From Bacteroidota bacterium (GTDB taxonomy: Bacteria > Bacteroidota > Bacteroidia > Flavobacteriales > Weeksellaceae): 5,682 bases of DNA. Positions 1 to 5,443 of the stretch are shown here, piece by piece. Position 1 is the first letter of the stretch. Each line of letters begins with the position of its first letter. The notes under the pieces are model-generated. The model was not told the origin of the DNA and ran no database searches. It saw only the letters and a program-made list of their open reading frames with translations. The stretch is taken from NCBI GenBank assembly GCA_023426625.1, contig JAFAAJ010000090.1, positions 1-5,682 of the forward strand, in the 5' to 3' direction. A program made the position numbers and the translations under genes.

Positions 1-372
1 GAAATTTCCCTGAGCATCGTGCATTCTCACCCCCAAACATCCAAAATCAGCTTTTGAGTCTGCAAAATCCAGAACTTTCTGCATATAAAACCCTTCAATT
101 TCCGTATCGGGATTAAGGATCAGAAGATAATCTCCTTTCGCTCCCTGTATAGCTTGGTTATTAGCTTTTGCAAAACCTCCGTTATTTGGAGAAGCTATGA
201 ATCTGACTTCCGGAAACTCTGCAATAAGATCTTTCCACGAAACATCTGAAGACGCATTATCCATGACAATTACTTCATGATCTATACCGGTGACATATTT
301 TTTAATCGACGCCAGACAATTTCTAAGTAACTGCGTCACATTATAGTTAACAATAATGATGGATAACTTCAT
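1..372 (-). CDS. Family 2 glycosyltransferase, LNPDT type (N-terminal part only)
   Basis: The first 124 codons of a glycosyltransferase that continues beyond the left edge. The protein opens with MKLSIIIVNYN, the usual first strand of the GT-A nucleotide-sugar fold. It then shows MDNASSD at residues 37-43, NNGGFAKANN at 63-72 and LNPDTEI at 86-92. The NPDT motif in place of the usual DxD is characteristic of the COG1216/WbbL-like branch, which contains many rhamnosyltransferases. Members transfer a sugar from a nucleotide donor to a growing lipid-linked glycan on the cytoplasmic face of the membrane. The donor and acceptor cannot be read from this fragment. The start is firm: ATG at 372-370 overlaps the stop of the preceding glycosyltransferase in an ATGA, so translation is probably coupled. 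Family members are usually about 280-330 residues, so more than half of the gene is missing here. Confidence 0.9.
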   Translation of the reverse strand, partial: MKLSIIIVNYNVTQLLRNCLASIKKYVTGIDHEVIVMDNASSDVSWKDLIAEFPEVRFIASPNNGGFAKANNQAIQGAKGDYLLILNPDTEIEGFYMQKVLDFADSKADFGCLGVRMHDAQGNF

Positions 373-1193
373 CTTGAATCCGTTTCTGTAGACAATATAC
401 TATAATAAGATGTTCTGAGCAACAAAAGTAAATATTTTGCCTTGTAAAGAAATCTATAAAAAAGACATTGAAGAAAGTTTATCCTTTTTAAAGAATACAT
501 TTCTTTAACATTCTTCTGATACCCCTTTTCCATTTCCGATAAATTGGCGGATAAGCCGGAAACACCAAAGCTTCTTTTTCCTTTTCCTGCAAGCAGCAGA
601 TCCTCATCCAGAATGTACATGGTGTTGTTCAACGAGATCTTCATCCAGTAGTTGACATCTTCTGCGTATTTCTGATTCCCGTCAAAATATCCGGTGTTTT
701 CCAGCACTTTTCTTTTAAAGATCACCGTGGAAGGCTGTGCTTCATTCCTGATGAATAATTTTCTGAACGTAATTTCCGCTAAATGATTGATCACCCGATA
801 AGGATAAAGAATTTTACTCTTGTTTCTTCGGGTAGCTAGAAAATCTATGGAAATTTCTTTATTTTCAAGATAAAACAGCTGTCTTTCTGTTTTTTCCGGT
901 AACCATTCGTCATCGGAGTCCAGCAAAGCAATGTATTCTCCTTTAGCAATCCTCAAACCTGCATTTCTGGCATTTGAAACCCCTCCGTTAGGCTGATTCA
1001 AAAGCTGAATGTTCATTTCCGGATGTTCTTGGATGTAGTTTTCTGCTACGTTTACGCTCTGATCTGTAGATCCGTCATTGATAATGATCACCTCAAATTC
1101 CTGCACACCAATGGTTTGAGCCTTAATCGAGTTCAAAGCATCAACGATCGTTTTTTCAGCATTATACAGGGGAATTATTACGGAAATCATCAT
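369..1193 (-). CDS. Family 2 glycosyltransferase (GT-A fold)
   Basis: A 274-residue glycosyltransferase. The N-terminal half is a classic GT2 nucleotide-sugar domain: ISVIIPLYNAE at residues 3-13, INDGSTD at 38-44, QPNGGVSNARNAG at 67-79 and the metal-binding DSDDEW at 92-97. YAEDVNYWMK (176-185) matches the ED..W motif that usually carries the catalytic base, here probably D179. The C-terminal stretch 240-267 is hydrophobic and basic, fitting a peripheral membrane anchor. The likely role is sugar transfer during surface polysaccharide or glycan assembly; the sugar is unknown. The gene begins 14 bases after the recR stop and ends in a 4-base overlap with the next glycosyltransferase, so all three look co-transcribed. 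Two adjacent ATG codons (1193 and 1190) are possible starts. The second gives MISVIIPLYN, an equally good family start, so the choice is uncertain by one residue. Confidence 0.92.
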   Translation of the reverse strand: MMISVIIPLYNAEKTIVDALNSIKAQTIGVQEFEVIIINDGSTDQSVNVAENYIQEHPEMNIQLLNQPNGGVSNARNAGLRIAKGEYIALLDSDDEWLPEKTERQLFYLENKEISIDFLATRRNKSKILYPYRVINHLAEITFRKLFIRNEAQPSTVIFKRKVLENTGYFDGNQKYAEDVNYWMKISLNNTMYILDEDLLLAGKGKRSFGVSGLSANLSEMEKGYQKNVKEMYSLKRINFLQCLFYRFLYKAKYLLLLLRTSYYSILSTETDSR

Positions 1194-1207
1194 TTTACAT
1201 CACTTAT

Positions 1208-1822
1208 TTAAGAATTTCCTTCATCGTACGGCAATCTGTTCATGATGGATCTTCCCAAAGATATTTCATCCGCGTATTCCAGCTCGTCACCCACAGAAAT
1301 TCCTCTCGCAATGCTGGAAAACCTCACCTCATAACCTTTGAATTTCTTATAAATGTAATAAGCTGTTGTATCTCCTTCCATCGTTGCACTTAAAGCAAAA
1401 ATAAATTCTTTCACTTTTCCTTCGTTCAACTTCCTTTCAATACTCGGAATATTGAGTTGATGAGGACCAATTCCTTCCATCGGAGAAATTTTACCGCCGA
1501 GAATCAGGTATTTCCCTGTGTATTTTCCTGTATTTTCAATAGCTATCACATCTCTTACATCTTCTACGATACAGATCAGCTCGTCATTTCTTTTAGGACT
1601 GCTGCATATTTCACAAATATCAAAATCAGAAAAATTATGACATTCCTTACAGTATTTTATTTCATTGACAAGATTGATGATGGAATTTCCAAGGCTCATT
1701 GCCCTGGAATTGGGTTGTTTTAATAAATGTAATGCCAGACGCAAAGCTGTTTTCTTTCCAATCCCGGGTAATCCGGAGATTTCATCCACTGCTTTTGCCA
1801 AAACTTTACTAGGGTAATCCAT
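1208..1822 (-). CDS. recR: Recombination mediator protein RecR
   Basis: A 204-residue RecR, close to the usual length of about 200. RecR works in the cytoplasm with RecO (and RecF) to load RecA onto SSB-coated single-stranded DNA at gaps and stalled forks. Domains in order: an N-terminal helix-hairpin-helix with GLPGIGKKTA at residues 17-26; a four-cysteine zinc finger C58, C61, C70, C73; a Toprim domain from about residue 81 (IVEDVRDVIAIE, then SATMEGDTTA at 145-154); and the conserved C-terminal block IARGISVGDELEYADE at 171-186. All these elements are present, so the gene looks intact. The reading frame stays open 27 codons further upstream to 1903, but MDYPSKVLAKAVDEISGLPG is where family members start and the extra residues look like non-coding sequence, so I placed the start at 1822. 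It is the first gene of a likely operon with two glycosyltransferases and is transcribed divergently from the LURP-one-like gene. No Shine-Dalgarno sequence is visible, which is normal in Bacteroidota. Confidence 0.96.
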   Translation of the reverse strand: MDYPSKVLAKAVDEISGLPGIGKKTALRLALHLLKQPNSRAMSLGNSIINLVNEIKYCKECHNFSDFDICEICSSPKRNDELICIVEDVRDVIAIENTGKYTGKYLILGGKISPMEGIGPHQLNIPSIERKLNEGKVKEFIFALSATMEGDTTAYYIYKKFKGYEVRFSSIARGISVGDELEYADEISLGRSIMNRLPYDEGNS

Positions 1823-1827
1823 AAACA

Positions 1828-1835
1828 CAAAAATA
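1828..1835 (-). promoter_or_regulatory. Candidate -7 element for recR
   Basis: On the minus strand this reads TATTTTTG, a full match to the Bacteroidota -7 consensus TAnnTTTG. It ends only 5 bases before the recR ATG, so the transcript would start at or very near the start codon. No -33 TTG or TTTG was found at the expected distance. The match may be chance in a T-rich stretch. Confidence 0.3.
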
Positions 1836-1937
1836 ATGATAATAGTTGAAAGTTTCAGTGGTGAATCCATCGTTATCAGATTAAAATTTATAATGAATAA
1901 CATCCAAATTCAGAAGTCGATCTTAAACCAAAAATCT

Positions 1938-1945
1938 TATCTTTG
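1938..1945 (+). promoter_or_regulatory. Candidate -7 element for the LURP-one-like/lipoprotein unit
   Basis: TATCTTTG matches the Bacteroidota -7 consensus TAnnTTTG. It lies 33 bases before the ATG at 1979, which allows a short leader of about 25 bases. No -33 TTG or TTTG is present 17-23 bases upstream, so only half of the promoter signature is seen. Confidence 0.5.
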
Positions 1946-1961
1946 AGTTCTTAATATCAAT

Positions 1962-1979
1962 ATGAAAAAAGTAAACTAA
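1962..1979 (+). other. Five-codon mini-ORF overlapping the next start codon
   Basis: ATG AAA AAA GTA AAC TAA encodes MKKVN. Its stop overlaps the ATG of the LURP-one-like gene as TAATG. It would lie on the leader of the transcript predicted from the -7 element at 1938-1945. It could deliver ribosomes to the next start by termination-reinitiation, or simply be the A-rich ribosome-binding region. Translation is not shown by the sequence. Confidence 0.25.
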
Positions 1980-2584
1980 TGGCACTTAACAATCTCAATT
2001 ATCCTCTGGATTTTAAATTCAAGATCACCACTTTATCCAGTGATTTCAACATAACCGACAGACACGGAAACTATGTTGCCTATGTTCGTCAGAAAATGTT
2101 TAAGCTTAAAGAAGACGTCATTGTTTTCAATGATGAAAGCAGATCCAGAGAACTTTTCAGGATCCAGGCCAATCAGTGGATAGATTTTAATGCTTCTTAT
2201 ACTCTGAATGACCTTGTCAACCGCAAAAACTTTGGAAGACTGGCAAGAAAAGGAATGCGTTCTATTTGGAAATCAACTTATAATATTCTGGATGCGCATG
2301 ATCAGCCAAAATTTACCGTTACAGAAGATAGCGCTTGGGTGAAATTCTTTGACGGATTCGTTAGCGAAATCCCTCTCATTGGTGCTTTCACAGGATATTT
2401 CCTCAATCCTTCTTATACCCTAAGAGGAATAGATGGAAAAGAATATTTTAAACTCAGAAAAATGCCCTCTTTCTTTGGAAGAAGATTTCAGCTGGACAGA
2501 ATGATCGATATTGATGATGAAGATGAAACTTTGGTAATTCTTTCATTACTGATAATGGTTCTTCTGGAAAGATCAAGAGGATAA
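1979..2584 (+). CDS. LURP-one-related / Tubby C-terminal-like protein
   Basis: A 201-residue protein that I recognise by pattern as a bacterial LURP-one-related (YxjI-like) member of the Tubby-C/phospholipid-scramblase fold. Residues 22-51 carry the typical pattern of this family: DFNITDRHGN, then VAYVRQKMFKLKED, then a short strand ending in FND. A second set of beta-rich segments follows: YNILDAHDQPKFTV (101-114), SYTLRGIDGKEYFKLRK (145-161) and FFGRRFQLDRM (165-175). The C-terminus has an acidic run DIDDEDE (177-183) and then a very hydrophobic segment, 184-196 (LVILSLLIMVLLE), ending in RSRG. In this fold the C-terminal hydrophobic helix is buried in the centre of a beta-barrel, so it need not span a membrane. 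No signal peptide is seen, suggesting a cytosolic location. The biochemical role of bacterial members is not established. A lipoprotein gene follows after 16 bases, probably in the same transcript. Confidence 0.75.
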   Translation: MALNNLNYPLDFKFKITTLSSDFNITDRHGNYVAYVRQKMFKLKEDVIVFNDESRSRELFRIQANQWIDFNASYTLNDLVNRKNFGRLARKGMRSIWKSTYNILDAHDQPKFTVTEDSAWVKFFDGFVSEIPLIGAFTGYFLNPSYTLRGIDGKEYFKLRKMPSFFGRRFQLDRMIDIDDEDETLVILSLLIMVLLERSRG

Positions 2585-2600
2585 ACACTATAAAAAAACA

Positions 2601-3089
2601 ATGAAATATATAATCATCCCCTTATCGGCATTCATGCTGATCGCCTGTAAAAAAGATAAAGAAACGGTTTCCAACACCTCTGATTCTTTGAATGGAAAAC
2701 AAGATACTGTAGTTGTTGATACTATTAAAAATGAGAAAATTTCAGTCGATGTATTCCCTTTTCCAAAGGAAATCAAGGAATGTTCATGCTATTTTGCCAG
2801 AAGTAAAGCAGATTTTGAAAACGAAAAATATATTTATGCCGATGATGCCGGAAAAACCGCCTATATGCAATTAGACGGAAAAAGACTGACCATGAATCTC
2901 ATCTCTTCCAACGACATGGAAGTAGATGACGAACTGAGCAAAGAAATAGAAAACGAAAACTATAAAATTTCCGTAAAAGGCAAAAAAATAAAAAATGAAG
3001 AAGCCTTATTATTCGAAGGAACATTAACCATCGAAAAAGCTGACGGAACTGTAGTAACCACTCCGATCTATGGAGAATGTGGATGTTAA
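2601..3089 (+). CDS. Small lipoprotein with paired CxC motifs, function unknown
   Basis: A 162-residue predicted lipoprotein. The N-terminus is a short signal peptide, MKYIIIPLSAFMLIAC, with a good lipobox and the lipidated cysteine at residue 16. A low-complexity polar linker rich in K, D, S, T and N follows (about 17-48), then a compact domain from about 49 to the end. That domain is bracketed by two CxC pairs, ECSCYF at 60-65 and GECGC at 158-162, the latter being the extreme C-terminus. The pairs suggest disulphides or, less likely, metal binding. The residues after the lipid cysteine, KKDKE, resemble but do not fully match the lipoprotein export signal described for Capnocytophaga surface lipoproteins, so inner-leaflet or surface location is open. 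I recognise no named family. The gene lies 16 bases behind the LURP-one-like gene and is followed by a terminator near 3188-3217, so it is probably the last gene of that unit. Confidence 0.8.
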   Translation: MKYIIIPLSAFMLIACKKDKETVSNTSDSLNGKQDTVVVDTIKNEKISVDVFPFPKEIKECSCYFARSKADFENEKYIYADDAGKTAYMQLDGKRLTMNLISSNDMEVDDELSKEIENENYKISVKGKKIKNEEALLFEGTLTIEKADGTVVTTPIYGECGC

Positions 3090-3174
3090 AACGTAAAAAC
3101 GAGGAGTCTCAAAATTGTTAATTTCCCTTTTCGCATTCACAGTTTTGCCTTTTAACCATTTCGTGATTCCCATT

Positions 3175-3217
3175 AATAAAAAAGACTGCTCCTGAATTTA
3201 CGGGAGCGTTTTTATTT
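3175..3217 (+). terminator. Rho-independent terminator after the lipoprotein gene
   Basis: A GC-rich hairpin, GCTCCT (3188-3193) with GGGAGC (3202-3207) around an 8-base loop, has six pairs including one G-U and is followed by GTTTTTATTT. The A-rich stretch 3175-3182 is complementary to the T-tract 3209-3216, so the element could also stop minus-strand transcripts. The 98 bases between the lipoprotein stop and the hairpin hold no gene that I can see. Confidence 0.75.
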
Positions 3218-3219
3218 CG

Positions 3220-3227
3220 TAATTTTG
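3220..3227 (+). promoter_or_regulatory. Candidate -7 element for pepD
   Basis: TAATTTTG matches TAnnTTTG and lies 16 bases before the pepD ATG, giving a leader of roughly 10 bases. The place where a -33 element would sit falls inside the terminator hairpin, and no clear TTTG is found there. The promoter directly abuts the upstream terminator. Confidence 0.5.
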
Positions 3228-3243
3228 AGAAAAATAAATTTTT

Positions 3244-4686
3244 ATGGAATTATCCAATATAGAACCGCAAATAATATGGAAAAATTTTTCCAAGCTTAAT
3301 GCTGTTCCGAGACCTTCCAAAAAAGAAGGAAAAGTAATTGCATTCATCAAGGAATTTGGTGAAAACCTGGGTTTGGAAACTACTGTAGATGAAGTAGGCA
3401 ATGTGATCATCAGAAAACCCGCCACTGCAGGCATGGAAAATCGTAAATCCGTGACTTTACAGTCCCATTTGGATATGGTTTGCCAAAAAAACAACGATGT
3501 TAATTTCGATTTTGAAACAGAAGGAATCAAAATGGAAATTGATGGTGACTGGGTAAAGGCAAAAGGAACTACTTTGGGTGCAGATAACGGTTTAGGAGTG
3601 GCAACAATTATGTCGATTCTGGAAAGTTCAGATATTCCGCACCCTGCATTGGAAGCGCTTTTCACAATAGATGAAGAAACCGGAATGACCGGAGCTTTAG
3701 GTTTAAAGCCGGGACAACTTACAGGAGACATTTTACTAAATCTTGATACGGAAGAAGATGATGAGATTGATATAGGTTGTGCAGGTGGAATTGATGTAAC
3801 GATTACTCAAGATTATCCACTGGAACAGGCTACAGGACAGATCGTACGAATTGAGGTAAAAGGATTGCAGGGGGGACATTCAGGGATGGATATCCACAAA
3901 GGTTTCGGAAACTCTAATGTTATCTTAGGCAGATTGCTTTATAATGGTCTGGGAAAAGAAAATATTCAACTGATTTCTATTGACGGAGGTGGCTTAAGGA
4001 ACGCTATTCCAAGAGAAGCTGTTGCTGTTGTTTCGGTAAGAAATGCTCAGGAATTCCTTGAAGAAGCTACTCAGCTGAAAAAAGAGATTCTGGAAGAATT
4101 TGCCACTGTTGAGCCTAATATCCATATCAATTTAGAAAACTCTACAAGTTCCGAAAAGGCTTTATCCGAAGAAGATTCAAGAAAGATCATTCTGGTGTTG
4201 AAGTCTCTTCATAACGGTGTTTACAGAATGAGTCCGGATGTGCAAGATCTTGTGGAAACTTCTAACAATGTAGCAAGAGTAGAATTAAAAGACGGAAGCC
4301 TGAAAATATTGAACCTTTCAAGATCATCTGTAGAATCTACAAAATATGCTGTAGCAGAACAATTGAAATCCGTTGCCGAACTAGCTGGAATGAAAGTAGA
4401 ATTCAGCGGTTCTTATCCGGGATGGAAACCAAAACCAGGTTCAGAGATCGTTCAGCTGATGGAGAAGATCTACACAGAAAAATTCGGAGCAAAACCTCAC
4501 GTAGTAGCTTGTCACGCAGGATTGGAGTGCGGAATCATCGGAGCCAATTATCCTGAAATGGAAATGGTAAGCTTCGGTCCTACCATTAGAGGAGCACATT
4601 CTCCGGATGAAAAAGCAAGTATTTCTTCAGCACAAAAATTCTGGAACTTCCTGAAAGATATTTTAGCGAATATTCCTCAGAAATAA
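3244..4686 (+). CDS. pepD: Aminoacyl-histidine dipeptidase (M20C, PepD)
   Basis: A 480-residue cytosolic dipeptidase of peptidase family M20C, full length for the family (about 480-490). PepD hydrolyses Xaa-His dipeptides such as carnosine and various other unblocked dipeptides with a two-metal (zinc) centre. All catalytic residues are visible: H75 and D77 in SHLDMV, bridging D114 in LGADNGLG, general base E144 and metal ligand E145 in DEETG, D168 in NLDTEED, and H452 in GAHSPDE. Their spacing matches the characterised Vibrio PepD. The lid/dimerisation domain is inserted in the middle and contains GGHSGMDIHKG (210-220), whose H212 is the conserved residue that completes the active site across the dimer. 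No signal peptide is present. The ATG at 3244 is supported by the family-typical N-terminus (IWKNFSKLNAVPRPSKKE). The gene is flanked by a terminator on each side, so it is probably transcribed alone. Confidence 0.96.
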   Translation: MELSNIEPQIIWKNFSKLNAVPRPSKKEGKVIAFIKEFGENLGLETTVDEVGNVIIRKPATAGMENRKSVTLQSHLDMVCQKNNDVNFDFETEGIKMEIDGDWVKAKGTTLGADNGLGVATIMSILESSDIPHPALEALFTIDEETGMTGALGLKPGQLTGDILLNLDTEEDDEIDIGCAGGIDVTITQDYPLEQATGQIVRIEVKGLQGGHSGMDIHKGFGNSNVILGRLLYNGLGKENIQLISIDGGGLRNAIPREAVAVVSVRNAQEFLEEATQLKKEILEEFATVEPNIHINLENSTSSEKALSEEDSRKIILVLKSLHNGVYRMSPDVQDLVETSNNVARVELKDGSLKILNLSRSSVESTKYAVAEQLKSVAELAGMKVEFSGSYPGWKPKPGSEIVQLMEKIYTEKFGAKPHVVACHAGLECGIIGANYPEMEMVSFGPTIRGAHSPDEKASISSAQKFWNFLKDILANIPQK

Positions 4687-4705
4687 ATTCCAAAGTATGA
4701 TATCG

Positions 4706-4744
4706 AATATCCAAAGTCAGCAGATTTTGGATATTTTGTTTTTG
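4706..4744 (+). terminator. Rho-independent terminator after pepD
   Basis: A perfect 10-bp inverted repeat, AATATCCAAA (4706-4715) and TTTGGATATT (4726-4735), encloses a 10-base loop and runs into TTTTGTTTTTG (4734-4744). It begins 19 bases after the pepD stop. The stem has only two G-C pairs, so it may be leaky. Confidence 0.7.
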
Positions 4745-4758
4745 TGGATCATTAATAG

Positions 4759-4794
4759 TTTGCAACTTAGTGATCAAAAACATTCTTAAATTTG
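4759..4794 (+). promoter_or_regulatory. Candidate promoter for the LOG-family gene
   Basis: TTTG at 4759-4762 and TAAATTTG at 4787-4794 resemble the Bacteroidota -33 and -7 elements. The spacer is 24 bases, slightly longer than usual. The -7 element ends 4 bases before the ATG at 4799, so the transcript would be leaderless or nearly so. Confidence 0.4.
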
Positions 4795-4798
4795 ATTA

Positions 4799-5380
4799 AT
4801 GAAAAGTATTACAATATTCTGTGGTTCAAGTTTTGGATCTGATGAAATTTTCCGGCAACAGGCTACTTTACTCGGTCAGACCTTGGCAAAAGAAAACATC
4901 CAACTTGTTTATGGCGGTGCAGATGTAGGATTAATGGGTGCTATCGCAGACGGAGCCTTAAATGCAGGCGGAAAAGTAATTGGGGTTCTACCCTATTTCC
5001 TACAATCCAAAGAAATTGCTCATAAAAACCTCACTGAGCTTATTTTAGTGGATAGTATGCACGAAAGAAAAACCAAAATGAATGAACTCTGTGATGGCGT
5101 GATCGTTCTTCCCGGCGGTTACGGAACTTTGGAAGAATTCTTTGAAATGATCACCTGGGCACAATTGGGATTGCATCAAAAACCTATTGCAGTTTTGAAT
5201 ATTGACGGTTTTTATGATGACCTGATAAAACTACTTCAAACCATGGTAGACAAACGTTTTCTAAAACAAATCAATCGCGATATGCTGTTGATTAGCGATA
5301 ACATTGATGAGTTACTGGAAATGATGAAAAATTATAAAGCTCCTAGTGTTGGAAAATGGATCTCGAAGGATGAAATTTAA
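4799..5380 (+). CDS. LOG-family nucleoside 5'-monophosphate phosphoribohydrolase (TIGR00730 type)
   Basis: A 193-residue Rossmann-fold protein of the LOG (LONELY GUY) family, close to the usual length of about 190. The N-terminus SITIFCGSSFGS (3-14) and VYGGADVGLMGAIADGA (37-53) form the nucleotide-binding core. The catalytic signature PGGYGTLEE is at 105-113, with E113 the expected catalytic acid, preceded by MHERK at 87-91 that supplies the catalytic arginine. The family releases the base from nucleoside 5'-monophosphates, yielding ribose 5-phosphate. Plant and some microbial members activate cytokinins, but in most bacteria the physiological substrate is unknown and the older label 'lysine decarboxylase' is wrong. 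It is a cytosolic enzyme, probably a dimer. The start is supported by the family-typical N-terminus. It sits between two terminators, so is probably monocistronic. Confidence 0.93.
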   Translation: MKSITIFCGSSFGSDEIFRQQATLLGQTLAKENIQLVYGGADVGLMGAIADGALNAGGKVIGVLPYFLQSKEIAHKNLTELILVDSMHERKTKMNELCDGVIVLPGGYGTLEEFFEMITWAQLGLHQKPIAVLNIDGFYDDLIKLLQTMVDKRFLKQINRDMLLISDNIDELLEMMKNYKAPSVGKWISKDEI

Positions 5381-5384
5381 AAAC

Positions 5385-5418
5385 AAAGCCTTCTGAAATC
5401 TAAGATTCAGAAGGCTTT
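5385..5418. terminator. Bidirectional terminator between convergent genes
   Basis: A perfect 13-bp stem, AAAGCCTTCTGAA (5385-5397) and TTCAGAAGGCTTT (5406-5418), has an 8-base loop. It lies 4 bases after the LOG stop and 25 bases beyond the stop of the convergent ferredoxin gene. On the minus strand it is followed by GTTTTTAAATTT, a better U-tract than the AATATTAA on the plus strand, so it should work more strongly for the ferredoxin transcript while still serving the LOG gene. Confidence 0.88.
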
Positions 5419-5443
5419 AATATTAACTTAAATTAAATATTTT

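Noticed and set aside
1023..1211. Plus-strand open frame opposite the start of the glycosyltransferase
   Set aside because: It lies antisense to well-conserved glycosyltransferase motifs, encodes no recognisable protein and is a shadow of the minus-strand coding frame.
1457..1723. 88-residue plus-strand open frame inside recR
   Set aside because: It is antisense to the RecR zinc finger and Toprim region and shows no protein-like pattern of its own.
1823..1903. In-frame upstream extension of RecR by 27 residues
   Set aside because: The extra residues are hydrophobic and unlike any RecR N-terminus, while the family start MDYPSKVLAKAV begins at 1822. The region also holds the candidate promoter.
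2140..2200. Possible transmembrane reading of the LURP-one-like protein
   Set aside because: The only strongly hydrophobic segment is the C-terminal one (residues 184-196), which in this fold is the buried core helix. It is too short and too closely followed by the C-terminus to argue for a membrane protein on sequence alone.
3107..3230. 10-bp inverted pair, TCTCAAAATT (3107-3116) and AATTTTGAGA (3221-3230)
   Set aside because: The arms are 104 bases apart, AT-rich, and only one of them forms a TAnnTTTG element. A chance match in AT-rich DNA is the simpler reading.
3198..3731. 177-residue minus-strand open frame opposite pepD
   Set aside because: It overlaps the terminator and the highly conserved PepD N-terminal half. 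Its protein is rich in S and P, as expected for the antisense of an acidic gene, and has no recognisable domain.
4586..4783. Minus-strand 65-residue open frame across the end of pepD and its terminator
   Set aside because: It runs through the pepD stop region and the terminator hairpin, and overlaps the catalytic GAHSPDE codons on the other strand. It is a shadow frame.
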